This document shows positions 1 through 12,420 of a stretch of DNA of 64,000 nucleotides, piece after piece. Location: NCBI RefSeq assembly GCF_032062135.1, contig NC_092860.1, positions 2,031,100-2,095,099 of the forward strand. The letters run 5' to 3'. The notes under the pieces are model-generated. The model did no database searches and was not told where the DNA came from. It saw only the letters and a program-made list of their open reading frames with translations. The DNA comes from Pyxicephalus adspersus. Lineage: Eukaryota; Chordata; Amphibia; Anura; Pyxicephalidae. The translations under genes and the position numbers were made by a program. Each line of letters starts with the position of its first letter. Position 1 is the first letter of the stretch.

Positions 1-2068
1 CCTCCAAGGCCCAAGCTCAGGTAATCATGATTTAACGGGCTCTGTAGTCCAGACCAGCACATGTACAGTGCACATAACGTTTACATGGAATTTTTTACTG
101 GAACTTGCTTGCATCTGTGGACATTAATGGACAGATTTTTACAAATTGTCTACAAATTAACAGACAGTTGGCTATTTCGTTTAATCTTTCTAAAAAAAAG
201 TGTGTGAGTTATTTTACCATTGAAATGGATTTTCTTTTTTTGTTTTGCTTATTCCATTAACTGCCATCCTTCTATCTAATAAGGGGGCAATCATTTGCCC
301 CATGAGAAGTCTTGTTAGGCAGTAGAATGGCATCACCAGCTTAGCCTTGAGAATGTCAGGTCCTAGAAAAAAAAAAGTGTAACTAAATCAACAAGTTGAT
401 TAGATGGGGCTTTTTGGATTAATGGAGGTAATATCAGACATTGTTTAAAAAGCACAGGTACACTTTAGGGGAATATTTATAACTGCAGTCATCCAAAACA
501 ACCAATCACTACCCATCTAGGACTAGTCTGACCTTAATGGAAATCATTCAGATTGGTTACTATGGCTTACTGTACCTAAATCTGAAGAATATAAAACCCA
601 GGATTGTATTCATTAATTTATAAATGAATGTTTTTTTATATATATGTTTAAGCATCTGACTCTGAACCCCTTCTAGCTTCTTTCCAATCATTCTTATAGC
701 AGAGCTCAAACTACGAGTGAAAAGCAGCACACAATACAAGCTGTTACTTGTTGCAGTATTTTCGCTAGCATGTGAGCACTACTCCCAGAATACCAATGTG
801 CCCATGCTACATGATGGCATGGGATGGGTCCATGACAGTATGTGCTCACAGGAAGTAGGCTGAATAGTTGTCATGCAACCTGATGCTGTCTGTCATGCAA
901 CCCGGAAGCTGTCAAGATTTAGTGATGGAAAAGAAGATGTAACAGACAACTTTTGAAATAACAGGAGCAAATACATAAATTCTTACTTTCTTTTTACAGA
1001 TTTAAGGATGTATTGAAAAAAGATGGAACATGTGAGAGTTCTACTTTAACTGCCCCACTTGGAAAATGAATAGCAACAATGGCTTCTCCAGTTTCATTTG
1101 CTTTGTTATCACACAATGTCATGAGAATACAGGATCCCTTGATGCAGAGATCCTTAGAACAGCAATGAAATGTCACCGGCTGGCGGAATGCAGGGGGCAT
1201 GAAATGGAAACAATTTCACACTTATGGAAACTCAATACAATAGCTGAGCTGAGGACGATGAGTAGTGTGCAAAAAGTCCACCGCCAAAGAGGGAGCCATG
1301 TGCAGAACACGTTAGTGGTAGAGTCTTGCTATGCAACAAAACATTTTCACGGTGTCTTAGACATAAGATCTCAGCCCTTCATTTTTCATACTTTACTCTT
1401 TCCTTTTATGAAATTAAAAATATTCCCTATAAAGAAACATCTTCAGGGACTGTGACGTGAAGTCAACATACAGTATTCATACCACATAAATCAAACTTAT
1501 TGCAACAGCAGTGCTCCATTAAGTCCAAGTCTACTGAAGGTTCAAACTGTCCTAATGTGAGCATCAATTCTTCTATTCTTTGCCCAAACAACCAGCAAAT
1601 CTTGACTTGGCATTGGCAACAATTTCAGAGAAAGGTTTACAAATATTGTTTTTTTTTTTTTGTTCTCAGTGATGGTTACCAATGCGCCTCTCATTTCTTA
1701 GCTTCATGTCACAGGGACCATCTCTAGGGCCCAGGTTGACATAATGGAAGGGGTGTAAGGAGTGCTATTGGGGTCCTTATATTATATTTGCCCGGAGCAA
1801 AATTTTTTTCTAGAACTGCCCTTACTTGCACATCATAGCTCTCTGCTCTTCAGGGAATGTCTAATTATCACCTGTCCCGACAAAACTCCATCCCTTCCTT
1901 TTCACTTAAGTTACAACAATGAGTCCACTGGGGCTGTTGTTTATACATCCAAGATGGTCGCACCTAAAAATAGTAAATCCAGCATGATGCACTTCCAACC
2001 AGCTCCAATTGTGGGGCTTCGGTTTGCAATTTCTAATGACTTTGATGTTCCATGATGCCTTGTGCTCC
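1..2068. other. Non-coding stretch
   Basis: No gene or full repeat recognised. A small direct duplication built on tgtcatgcaacc lies at 865-912. Short open frames at 1066-1455 and 1500-2055 have no protein-like pattern or similarity. Confidence 0.5.
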
Positions 2069-2076
2069 CTTTAGAT

Positions 2077-2628
2077 AAATGGTTGCCAGCCAGTGAACCA
2101 CAAGAAAATTTTGGTGGTCTGCATCTCTGGCCAGTGCACCCCCCCAGCGGGGTCCTTCTCCTGACCCCGCTGATCATGTCCCCCATATGTGCCACATTGT
2201 AACTTTCCATTCCACCAATCATATATCAGAAGGTGTGTTCTAACCTTTCATTACATTCATTGCATTCCTCCCTCAATTAACTTTCACGTAACTTTATTGA
2301 CAACGGCTGACAATGGAGGGGTATCTAGCTTGTACACCAGGAGGTGAGTTACGTGTAGTAAATAATACTGACATGGAGCAGGCTGACATTTTAATATGAT
2401 AACAATTCGGGACATAGAAAAATATAGGATCAAAATAGAGCTACAGCCTGGGTTGTGTTATGGCTGCCTGGTGCCAAGCGGGTCTGAGCCTACAATGGGA
2501 GAGTTGTGAGCTCCGGCATTCTGGGGGAAGTTTCTTCCCCATTGAGTGACACACGGCTCCCCATGCATGCCTGGCCAGCATTACGTGTATTTAGTGGTCT
2601 GTGAGGTCCGAAAGGTTTGCAAACACTG
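2077..2628 (+). mobile_element. hAT-like non-autonomous element, family C
   Basis: Ends aaatggttgccagcc and gaaaggtttgcaaacactg. Flanking 8-mers ctttagat (2069-2076) and ctttagac (2629-2636) match at seven of eight. The G+C-rich segment around ggggtccttctcctgaccc is shared with the elements at 6977 and 48828. Confidence 0.75.
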
Positions 2629-2636
2629 CTTTAGAC

Positions 2637-5600
2637 TCCAAGTTGCAGGTTGCCCCCAAAGAACCATAAATAAGGAATAGAAGAATTACTAGATAAAAAT
2701 GAAATTAGAAGAAAATAAAAAAGAGAAAGCGGACACTGCTGGAGCACCTGGAGGGGAAAACCTTTTTTTATTTCAATTTTCTTTAGTTCAACCTTAAGTT
2801 TTTGTATTGCAGTGGAACTAAACCTAATCAATAAATATTGTGAGCAGGCATCTGTCTGTATTATCAATAAATATTTATTTGTGGAAACAAGCTTCCCAGA
2901 ACACGGCGGGGTTCTCACAAAGAGAAAAGCGAAAGTTAGTTTACGTTACTCTACCTCTGACCAAAATCTCTGAAAAAAGCATGCAAAAGGAGGGAGCAAT
3001 AAATCTCTATGGAACAAGATTTTCCAACAGAATGTACAGAGAGGCTAGGGAATGATTGAAATGGAGACTAAAGCGCCTGCTAGATGAACATAGGATTGGA
3101 TAACATCTTGTGCATGCTTTTAAATCTGCATTATTAAATTAAACCTTCAAGAAAAAATATTGGAAACCACTCTACATTCACTTGATTTGCCTCCTTGACT
3201 TGTTTCTTCAAAACAGCTGGAGGTGTAAATAACTGAGAGCCGACCCTTCCTCACCAATGCTTGGAAAGTCCTACGTTGTCCCATACAACATAAGGCTCTT
3301 GGTTGCTATTTGTCCTCCTGAGTTCTCTTTTCCAGTGACTGAAATGACACGCTGCTGTCCTGATGATGCTGACTCTTCTTTCCATGTGACCGGATTGACA
3401 TAACGAGGGAAGAAATTGGAAGTGTGACACAGCTCAGAGAAGCAGCTCCGGTTAATGACCAAGCCAGAGGGAGAATGAGAAGGGGGGAGTCGATGGGCAG
3501 TTGCTTATAAACAAAAAATGTTTCCTTTAGGAACAGCCAGCGAGCATGAAAGGATTACCATTCCAATGTGACATTCCGACATTCTGGCTTGGCTCCACAC
3601 CCCGGAAATAAAATCTCTTTTCCTGCGGCACACTTTAAATTTCATTTATAAAAGCTACGCATTCTCATCTGTCAAGAGTAAAACCAGGACACATGCTCCT
3701 CTAAGAGGGCACAAACCCCTCCAGGAATGCCATTCAATTCAGAGGATGTGATGGGCCTATTTAGCATGGTAATCCAATAAAAGAAATACTATATATATAA
3801 TATATCTAATAACATTTCCTTCAGCTTTAAAGGAAAGCCTCACTTCCCCACCACACATGTAAATAACCTAAATAATCATCGCACTGCCAATTGGCAACTC
3901 TTAATACTTAAAAAATACTTTCTTTAGTTAGCTGTCATTTTCTAGATCTTTTTCCTAGTTATGGTTTTTCCTTATAAGAAAATCAAAAAAGGTCATTAGG
4001 TTCATTGTTACCTTACAGATCACATCTCACACACACATATTGGCTTAATATCCAAAAACTTGCACAGATACTAAAATTCAATTGCACGTTTAACCTGCAA
4101 TGGGCGTTTAATTTTTGGTTTATTATTTAAGATAATTTTGGATTAAAGAAAAGTTAAGGGACCTGGGAATCTCAGATTTTGATGGGTTTGGTTGGTTTTT
4201 CAGATAAGTGGCAGCAATCTGTCTAAATAGTGGATGACTCTAGAACAGACATTTAGTGAGGTTCCATTGCATTCACTTCTTAAATCAAATGTATAGCACA
4301 GAATTGCTAATGCTAAAGATTTCCTGATTGCAGCATGGATACTAATCAGATGGTGATAACATCAGTTAATGTATGTAGGCCCCACTATGTATGAGTTCTC
4401 CATCAAGGGTCACTGCAGTTCCTAAAGGGCCAACAACTTTTTATCTGAATATCAAGAACTCCCTCCACTAAACATAACCAACAAAAATCTAGGAATAGAC
4501 TAAAATGACTGGTGTCCACCTTACTATTTCCCTTCAAGACCTAAAACCCAATGCTGGGAGTGAATGCCCCAGGAGAACCTTAGTGAGTGAATGTTAGTCT
4601 GGAGGATTTACATGCAGTTACAACCACAAGTGAATCTAAGCCTCTATGATTAAAAGTACAAAAATAACAAACTAATACCAAACCAAATACAATGACCCCT
4701 TGTAAACCATATCTTACTAAATGTACCAAGCTGGCTGTTGGAGAACTACTAAAAACATGTGTGGACCCGGACCATAAAAAACAGTAGTTGGACATACCTG
4801 GGCTAGATGATGCTGAATGTCTCCAGCCAGCAATGAAAGTTGTCTCCCTGACTTGTCACAACTTCTAATACAAACTGTAAGAGACTTAAAGTTTTGGGGT
4901 GAAATGAGAAGTTTCACTATAGGAGAGTCACTTGTACAACTATGCAAATCAAAAAGTAAGACTGTCCTAGCTGTCAGTTTCAGGTGTACTGAAAGCGAAT
5001 GCACCAACCACCCCGGCCTCCATGTGCTTTATTTGACTAAAATGCCTGTTGTAATGTTGATGCTGTAATGCTTAGGATAGCTAGTTAACTGGGATAGGCA
5101 TAATATATTTGGTCCCAAAGAGAAGGAAGTATAAATCCAGCCCTGATCCTCGAGGTTCAAGCCATTAGCTTAGATTGGGGGTTTAGGTAAGGGTCCAGGT
5201 TGGGGTAAGTTATGTTGTTTTATATTATAAGATAAGTTTGTTGAAAGACCGGGTGTGATAGAAGCACCACATACAGGCAATGACAACTGTCTTTTTTCTT
5301 AAAATATCTGAACCAAATACAACAGTGTTGTTTTCTTATCTTGGTAAAATGCCAATGTTTTTCCTCCTTCGATCCTGGTTAAAAATGGTGGCAGTCTTGC
5401 CATGAAGAGACTTACCCCCAGTGCTGGTTGAAGCCTTTTATATTCCGCACCAGGCAGCACTGAGCAAACGCTCCTGGTTGTCCCTCTGGAGTTTTGACAA
5501 CGGAAAGTTAATACCATGCTTTACCTAAAAATAGTCCGTTCCTTAGGTCAACATGAGCGTGTCCAGCATAGTTTGTCCATGCTTATGTGAATACAAGCGT

Positions 5601-6300
5601 TGGTAGATGTTTATATTATGTTTCAGATTAATAAAACATTAGCGGTCTTTAACTTTTTAGTCTTTTGAAATTAAAGAGGGTTAATGTTTTAAGAAGAACT
5701 GTAGATTTTTAGTCCAAATTTGTTTAAATCCCATCTTTAATTATGGAAAAAAGTTAAACTGTCTCCCATATCCCCTTGTATCCCATCTATATTTTTATTA
5801 TTTTCACTTTCTACCTTAACATCCTAAGTACTTACCTAAACCTCAAGCCACATAACAGGCTGGGCCTTAAGCTTTCCTTCTTCTGCTTTATAATGTCCGA
5901 GGGTCTGCAATGCCTATTCCTCTTCCTGGTGATGTTGGTGATGGCCAAAGGCTGCAAAGAGAACATTACATGATCTAAAAGAATGCCGGTATAGTAACAC
6001 AACAAGAGGCATGCACAAGTCCAGCTGGCTGAGCAGTGGAAAATGAAGAAACTTCAATTTGGGGTACGAAGATTATGTGAAAGTGGAAGCAGCTGTGTTT
6101 TTATGCATTTTAGGGGCACCTTTACCAATACGATGAAAGGTGTTGCAAAGCCGATGGGTCATGGCACATAATACTGCACATCAGGATCACTGCTTGATAT
6201 TTTGACACATTTATTGTTATTGGAAGAAAAACAATTGAATACTGTTTGAAGCCATATGAAGTTTGAAAATAGCAATAAATATAATTGATATTTTTTATTT
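2637..6300. other. Non-coding stretch
   Basis: Mostly single-copy-looking AT-rich sequence. The part 3180-3740 is less AT-rich and holds a cluster of three CATTCC-type motifs (3559-3585). No gene seen. Confidence 0.5.
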
Positions 6301-6350
6301 ACTCCGTACTTCTGAGGAAGCCTTTGGGTGAAACGCGTCAAGGACGTGAG
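6301..6350 (+). ncRNA. Hammerhead ribozyme-like motif with intact core
   Basis: In order: stem I 5' strand (6301-6311), CTGAGGA at 6312-6318 (fits the CUGANGA core), a short stem II with UUU loop (6319-6329), GAAA at 6330-6333, then the palindrome ACGCGT (6333-6338), the cleavage-site C at 6339 (GUC), and the stem I 3' strand (6340-6350). Stem I pairs ACTC-CGT-A-CTT with AAG-G-ACG-T-GAG, apart from one mismatch and one bulge. Stem II has one mismatch. The very short self-complementary stem III is the kind known from retroelement-linked hammerheads that act as dimers. Such ribozymes are known in Penelope-like elements and other eukaryotic repeats; no such element is recognisable next to this copy. 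Confidence 0.65.
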
Positions 6351-6774
6351 AATAAAAATTGATATAATGGAAATAGCTGTATATACTTTATACTATAACC
6401 ATGGCATATGTAAAAGATGTGAATTTTGGTGTTTTTTTTTTTTTTAATGAGATTGAATAAACTATATAGATTTTTTTAAAGAAAATTCTTTTTGAACTAT
6501 TTTACTAACAGGCACCTGAAAAATCCTTATGACATAAAAAAATTGGTTTTGAATGCAGTTTAATAGCTTGTTCAGACCCGCAGTAAAATCTGGCATTTTT
6601 GAGCATTAAAATCACTCCAAAACGCTTGTGGAAAAATAGATAACATTCGACTGAATAAATCCATTCATTGTGCAGGTGGCAGAAGGCCGCAGGAGGCAAC
6701 AGCGTTATCTAGCAATATTGCAGTCACTCAATGTAGCTTAAGTGGGACCAATTATTATTTTGGCTACTTGTTAG

Positions 6775-6905
6775 GGAACCATTTAGCACTGACCACAAGG
6801 CTAATATATGAGCTCTAGATATAATAATTATAGGAGGGGTCCCCAAGACCTGAAAGGTATTTCAAGGGTTCTCCCATGTTCGAAAGGTCAACAATGACCG
6901 ATCCA
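6775..6905. mobile_element. hAT-like 3' fragment (Charlie-type end)
   Basis: The stretch ggtccccaagacctgaaagg then tatttcaagggttctcc resembles the segment agggttccccaaaatctgaa at 43637-43660. It is a partial copy without a left terminus. Confidence 0.35.
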
Positions 6906-6976
6906 ACTACTGATTTATAGATGTGGATATGACAATGGAAGCTGTAATTTTTGATTAGCGGCGGCATTCTCTAGCT

Positions 6977-7354
6977 CGAGGGTGGGCAAACTTTTTCAGT
7001 CAGGGGCCACAATCTGATAGAAAATTTGACAGAGGGGTTGGGCCGATTGGAGAGTGGGCGGGTTTATGCCATCATGACGTCTCTGAATGTGATGTCATAA
7101 TGGCATAACCCAGCCTACTCTCCCATTGCAGATCTTAGCCTGCGATGGGAAAGGGTTGGTTGTGTGCAGGGACACAGCCCACCCACCTCCACGAGCCGGG
7201 ATACAAACGGGGGACATGTTTCGCGGCTCTGGCCCGTACGCCTCCCCAGGGGAGTCCTTCTCCTGGTCCTGCTCGGGGTGGCACCGGCCACAGACGCAGA
7301 CCACCCAAAGGGCCGGAGAAACAACCTTATCGGGCCGTAGTTTGCCCATGCCTG
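6977..7354 (+). mobile_element. hAT-like non-autonomous element, family C
   Basis: It starts cgagggtgggcaaactttt and ends tagtttgcccatgcctg, inverted partners. Flanks ctctagct (6969-6976) and atctagct (7355-7362) match at seven of eight. It is G+C-rich with the ggagtccttctcctgg block. Several open frames on both strands here are artefacts of composition. Confidence 0.82.
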
Positions 7355-7362
7355 ATCTAGCT

Positions 7363-9737
7363 AGACAAAGCTGGAACAAAATTGACAAACATTTTACATA
7401 ACTGCAAATTATTTCATTTTGTGCATATTATTATGTACGGTATATTTTCAGCTGTGCATTTAGCTTTTTTTTCTTAAAACATTAACACCTAGTACCAAAC
7501 CAAAATGCAGAATGAAACCTTAAGAACTTATTATAAATACTCATTTTACACACAGACTTTGCCACTTGGCCTTCTTCGAGGATCCTAGGAAAGCTGAGGA
7601 CAATACTTCTTTCAAAGAATACTTTGGCCCTAGGCGTTCTTAGGAGCCTTCCAGCTAATGGAAGCTTGCTGTAAATCACGGTGTAAGATTTGTATCTTTT
7701 CAAAAGTTTAATTCTTTACATTTTATGGTTTGTTTTTTGGTGGGGAGGATGCCCCGGCATTAAGCAGAATTTTAGACATTAGCCTGACTCTCTTCTCTCA
7801 AAAATGTTTGGGGATTCTTTGAGGCTGGCTTTTAATTTAAAGAGCTTTAGCTTTCCACCCATAAGTGTCTTTGGCGAGTTCACAGAGTGATCAGCTGTGA
7901 CGACTTGCAGCCTTCAGACATATTCATGTGCAGGAATGGGAGGGTCAGGGCTATTGACACACACCAGTATCCTGCTGCCTATTATTTCCTGTAAGTCCTG
8001 GCAGCCCACCAAGACCCTCAGCATGACAGGTGGATGAAGTTCACGAGGAAATCATGTCACAGGCTAGTTTTCCAGGAAAGCAGCTAACTAAAGTTTGGGT
8101 TTCAGCCCTCACTATGAATAGTTAACACAGGTGCCTTGTTGTGGCACAACTTAAAAAAGTACTCTGGCCAAAACAAATTCTTCCCTATTAATGACAGAGC
8201 TATTTACATATTTAAACATAATCTGCAACTGGTCTTAAATTTTGAAGCTGAGGGGCTGATTACAAATTTATTCTGGGACCCGAACAAGACATCCAGAATA
8301 ACCCATGCTCCGTGCCTATCTTTAATTATCGCTAGGCATCAATAGGCAGTGTGTTGTGTGCTGTGCCCACCTGCACCAATGACTGCTATGCAGGGCCCGA
8401 TTTGTAATGCTTTCTCCCCAGGGCATCTAGCTTGGGTTCAAGGGGCAAATATAGGAGGGCAACCAGGATGTCAGTGGAGGTCATTGGTGGAAGCCATGAT
8501 GGTTGTGAACAGAGAAGCCCTACGCTAAGCATTTTTATGTATTATATTGGTAATATTATAGTCACTTTGCAGTACAAATCACCACCCTTAGAGGCCATTG
8601 CACCCTAGGTGGCCTTGTGAGAAATTGGACCCAACTGCTATGGAATGTAGAAGAGTGATAATAGTACTTCTCTCTTCTTGTTATATTTGTTATAATTCTT
8701 GTTATATGTGTTTTGCACCCTTGTTGCAGTGAAATTTATTTCAAATGACAACCCTATCCACATTCCTAACACACCGCACCAGAACTGCATTTTATTGCAC
8801 CACATTAAAGCACATTGATTTGCATTGGGGTGCTTTTTTGTTTTTGGCAATGCTACTATAAACTATGGTGGAGGGTTTCTAATATTTCGGGTAAACCTTG
8901 CACAGTCCACTTTTATTATGGAGCCATTTTATCTCTGCAGGGACAGAGGGCAGCTCAGGAGGTCGGGCTGCTGACAAGCAATATATATTATATTGTTAGG
9001 TTGATAGGGTTAATATCGGGGAAATAGACATTATTCATTAGTCAACATGCACAGTTATAACAATTTAAGATGGAATATTCAGATTTGTGAGGTGTGAAAC
9101 TATACAAATGAGGGCAATCGAAACAACTCCAATTTATTTCACATGTTCTTTTTATGGATCACATTGATTGAAACAACCCCAAAGTTTTCCCATAGTGCCT
9201 GTTATACTTTATTCATCAACATTTAGTATGAGATTGTTATAATGAATTTGTTTTCACGGCCTGTGCTCAATATTCCTTTAATTCATAATGGTCTCTGCTT
9301 AAGTGCTGGTTCCTTATTAATCACAATAGCTGGGAACGATGCTGGCAGGCTTTTCAGGAAGGGTGAGACGGACTATTGTGAATATTCTGACCACTCCTAC
9401 CAGAAATCTCTAACTCTAAGGGGCCACTTGGTGCACAGAATGGCCTTTTTACATCGGCAGGAAGACAGTCCCAACTTAAAAGTAACACTGCAACATTACA
9501 CTTAAAGCGCCACTACTATTAAAATACATCATGACCTATAAAAAGCCACCGATAATGTACAAAAATCAATAGGTTCTCAGAGTTTATAAATTTAGATATA
9601 TTTATTACAGCAGCTCTCTATCTTGTGGTAATAAACCTTACAGAGTGTTTTATAGTCCAATATGTAGTCTGCATTATCCTTCAAAGAAACCTTAATAAGG
9701 TTATCATTGCTGCTTGTGTCTTCCTGCACCAATGGGT
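7363..9737. other. Non-coding stretch, possible conserved block at 7840-8090
   Basis: No repeat is recognised at 7840-8090 and its base composition is balanced, unlike its neighbours. No open frame supports a gene. The rest is AT-rich and featureless. Confidence 0.4.
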
Positions 9738-9933
9738 CTGAATTATTAAAGCTCTCCAAGGCTGGAGAGGATACACTTTCATCAGTGAAGCTGGGTGATC
9801 CAGCAAACCTGGAATAGAGTTCTTCAAATGCTAGCAAATGTTTTCAATCCTGGACCAGATCCATTCCAAGTTTGCTGGATCATCCAGCTTTACTGATGAA
9901 AGCGTATCCTTTCTAGCCTTTAATAAATCAAAC
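9738..9933. mobile_element. Palindromic MITE, family D, copy 1
   Basis: About 200 bp foldback element. Ends are tgaattattaaagctctcc and the inverse (partly deleted) ctttaataaatca. Both arms carry atacactttcatcagtgaag and ctggaat/attccagg-type sequence around a tttgctagcaaa-like centre. Confidence 0.85.
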
Positions 9934-10436
9934 CTAATGTCTCCAAAGCCCTATATTATTTATAGCCATTGCATTGACAAAAAGGGGTAAAACCCTCAAT
10001 ATAGTTAACATAACAAAGAAAATTATATCCCATTCCTTAATTTAAAAAAAATGGTCTAATACTTACAGCACAATTATTTGCACTTGTCAAGGTCAGAAAA
10101 CACATATCATTCTCCTAACAATGTCTCTTTCTCACCTTTTTATACAGCATAAAAATTCCCCTCAGACTCTCAAAATGTTGTTCTGATGCAGACCTTTTAG
10201 TGCTGCTTTAATCGTTATAAAAATGGAACAGTTGGCCCTTGTCCACTGGACTAGAGGGGCCCACCAGTGGACTCGTTAACTGCCTTGGGATCTAATAATT
10301 CTAGTTTGAGGGTGAAGCTGTGCCAAAAAAAGCTTGGATTCCATCTCTGTATTTATTGCAGGAGCACCCTTCCTTTCCTTTCAAACTTCACTTACATTCT
10401 TACTTTCCCATCTTTTTATTTAGTATTATTATAATT

Positions 10437-10590
10437 ATTATTAATAAACAGGATTTATATATCGCCAACATGTTACGCAGCGCTGTACTTTAAATCTGGG
10501 TTGCAAATGACAGACAAATACAGACAGTGACACAGGAGGAGGAGAGGACCCTGGCCAGAAGAGCTTACAATCTAGGAGGCCATCTGAGCA
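10437..10590 (-). mobile_element. L2-type LINE 3' tail, minus orientation
   Basis: Read on the plus strand: attattaataaacaggattt, atatcgccaacatgttacgc, agcgctgtac, then ggaggagaggaccctggcca and cttacaatctagg, the reverse of the 45249 copy. Confidence 0.8.
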
Positions 10591-11670
10591 AAAAATTCCA
10601 GAAGCAGAAACTACTGGACAGGTATTTGTGTATAGTATATAGTATTTAGAAATATGTATAGCGCCTGTTTAGCACCCTGACAAAAGTCATTTATTTACCT
10701 TTATTTTGATGAAGAGAAGATACAAGGGATACACCAGGAGTCCTTATTTTATGTTAAAAAAAGCCTACTGCTACATTCCTCAAAATGTAAAATCTAAAAA
10801 AAAATTAAATAAAATGTAAATATGTCCGTCTATTTATCTATCTGTGACCACAAGCCGCTCCTGTCAGCTGTTCCTATCAACAAGTACCTGAGGCTTTAAG
10901 AAAACACTGGAATAAAGATATCATAAACATTCAGATGGTTGGGGTCAGAATTTGGCATCAACAATATGAAAGCCTGGATCCATCCTGCCTTGTATCCGGC
11001 TGGTATGGGTGTAATGAGTGGGGGACATTTTCCTGGCATACTTTGGGCCCCTTAGCACCAAATGAGGCTTGTTTAAATGCTACCACTTACTTTAGTGTTG
11101 TTACTGACCATGTCCTTCCCTTTAGGGCCGCAGTGTATCCATCTTTTAATGGAAGCAGGATAACACTATGTCACTAAGCTCAAATCATCTCAAATTGGTT
11201 TCTTCAACATGACAATGAGCTCAATGGACGCAAATGTCCTCCATGTTCCCTAGATCCACCACGTAGATGCGGAGGAATGGGAGAGTCACATGGGAGATGT
11301 GCAGCCTATAAGTATTTGCACTTGTGCCTTATGAAACAAAAAACTTGCAGTCAAAGACCTCCACCTATCCCATCTTAAAATATAACTCCAACTAAAAATA
11401 AAAAGAATACAAAAATCAGCTTCTCGTTCATTTCTGTTCACTGACACTAACATAATATTGTTTTATTATACTTTAAGGTTAGATAAAACAATTTTTAGAC
11501 TGAGCTGATTTAATAGCAATAGGCGATAGGAAAGCGTAGATTCAACTATGTAGCAAGTGTCAAAAAGTTAAGCAATCATATTAAGGAAGATTCCAGCCTG
11601 ACCGAGAAAACATGATCTCACCTATAAGTCTAGAGGAAAATAAAAGATAATAGAACTTCAAAGTAGTGGC

Positions 11671-11795
11671 CATTACATTTATGTGTTTATTGGTTTATTA
11701 TGATTACATTTATGTGTTTATTGGTTTATTAATACTACATTTATGTATTTATTGGATTATCATTATTGTACTAATTCATTTATGTATTTAACGGA
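11671..11795 (+). repeat. Short tandem repeat of about 33 bp, three to four units
   Basis: The unit contains acatttatgtgtttattggtt followed by tattatgatt. The first two units are nearly identical, later ones diverged. Confidence 0.8.
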
Positions 11796-12091
11796 GTTTC
11801 TCTAAATGTACATTCCTTTTTCTAAATTATAATAAATTATAAAAAAAACAGCATATATTATTTTGTTACTATATTTTTGTTACTATTTTTACTATATTAT
11901 ACTGTAAGCATAAAACTTAAGCATATATTTAATGCATTTATATATAACCCATATGCTGTTCCTTATCAAACCATCATAGTGTAAGGCAGAAATGAACTCA
12001 CATGGAAGGTAATGCTTGAACCAGTGAACAGACTTACCTTGTACATTCACAGGTGTTTTCCTGTTATTGAGTAATTACAAAAACGTAGAAA

Positions 12092-12420
12092 GGGCAGCGT
12101 GGTTGGCTCAATAGTTATCACTCTAACCTTTGCAGCACTAGGTCCCAGATTCCTATCCTGGCCAGGACACTACCTGCAAGGAGTTTGTATCTTCTCTCCA
12201 TGTTTGCATGGGTTTCCTTCCACACTCCAAAAAAACATGGCATTAGGTTAATTAGATTTATCTAAAAAATTGTCCTTAGACTGCGTTAATTACATATGAC
12301 TATGGTAGGACATTGGATTGTGAGACCCTTTGAGGGACAGCTAGTGACAAGACCATGGACTTTGTACAATGCTGTGTAATATGTTGGTGCTATATAAATA
12401 CTGGCTAATATTAAGTAAGA
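12092..12420 (+). mobile_element. tRNA-derived SINE, full length
   Basis: The head gggcagcgtggttggctcaa (A-box-like) and ggtcccagattcctatcctg (B-box-like) resembles a tRNA promoter. The body has ggagtttgtatcttctctcc and catgggtttccttcc. The tail is an L2-like gttggtgctatataaatact. Diverged, so old. Confidence 0.75.

Noticed and set aside
7095..7401. Four overlapping frames of 69-97 codons
   Set aside because: They occupy a G+C-rich hAT-like element and overlap each other on both strands.
12100..12170. Functional tRNA gene
   Set aside because: The tRNA-like promoter boxes belong to a SINE; no cloverleaf or anticodon arm can be drawn.
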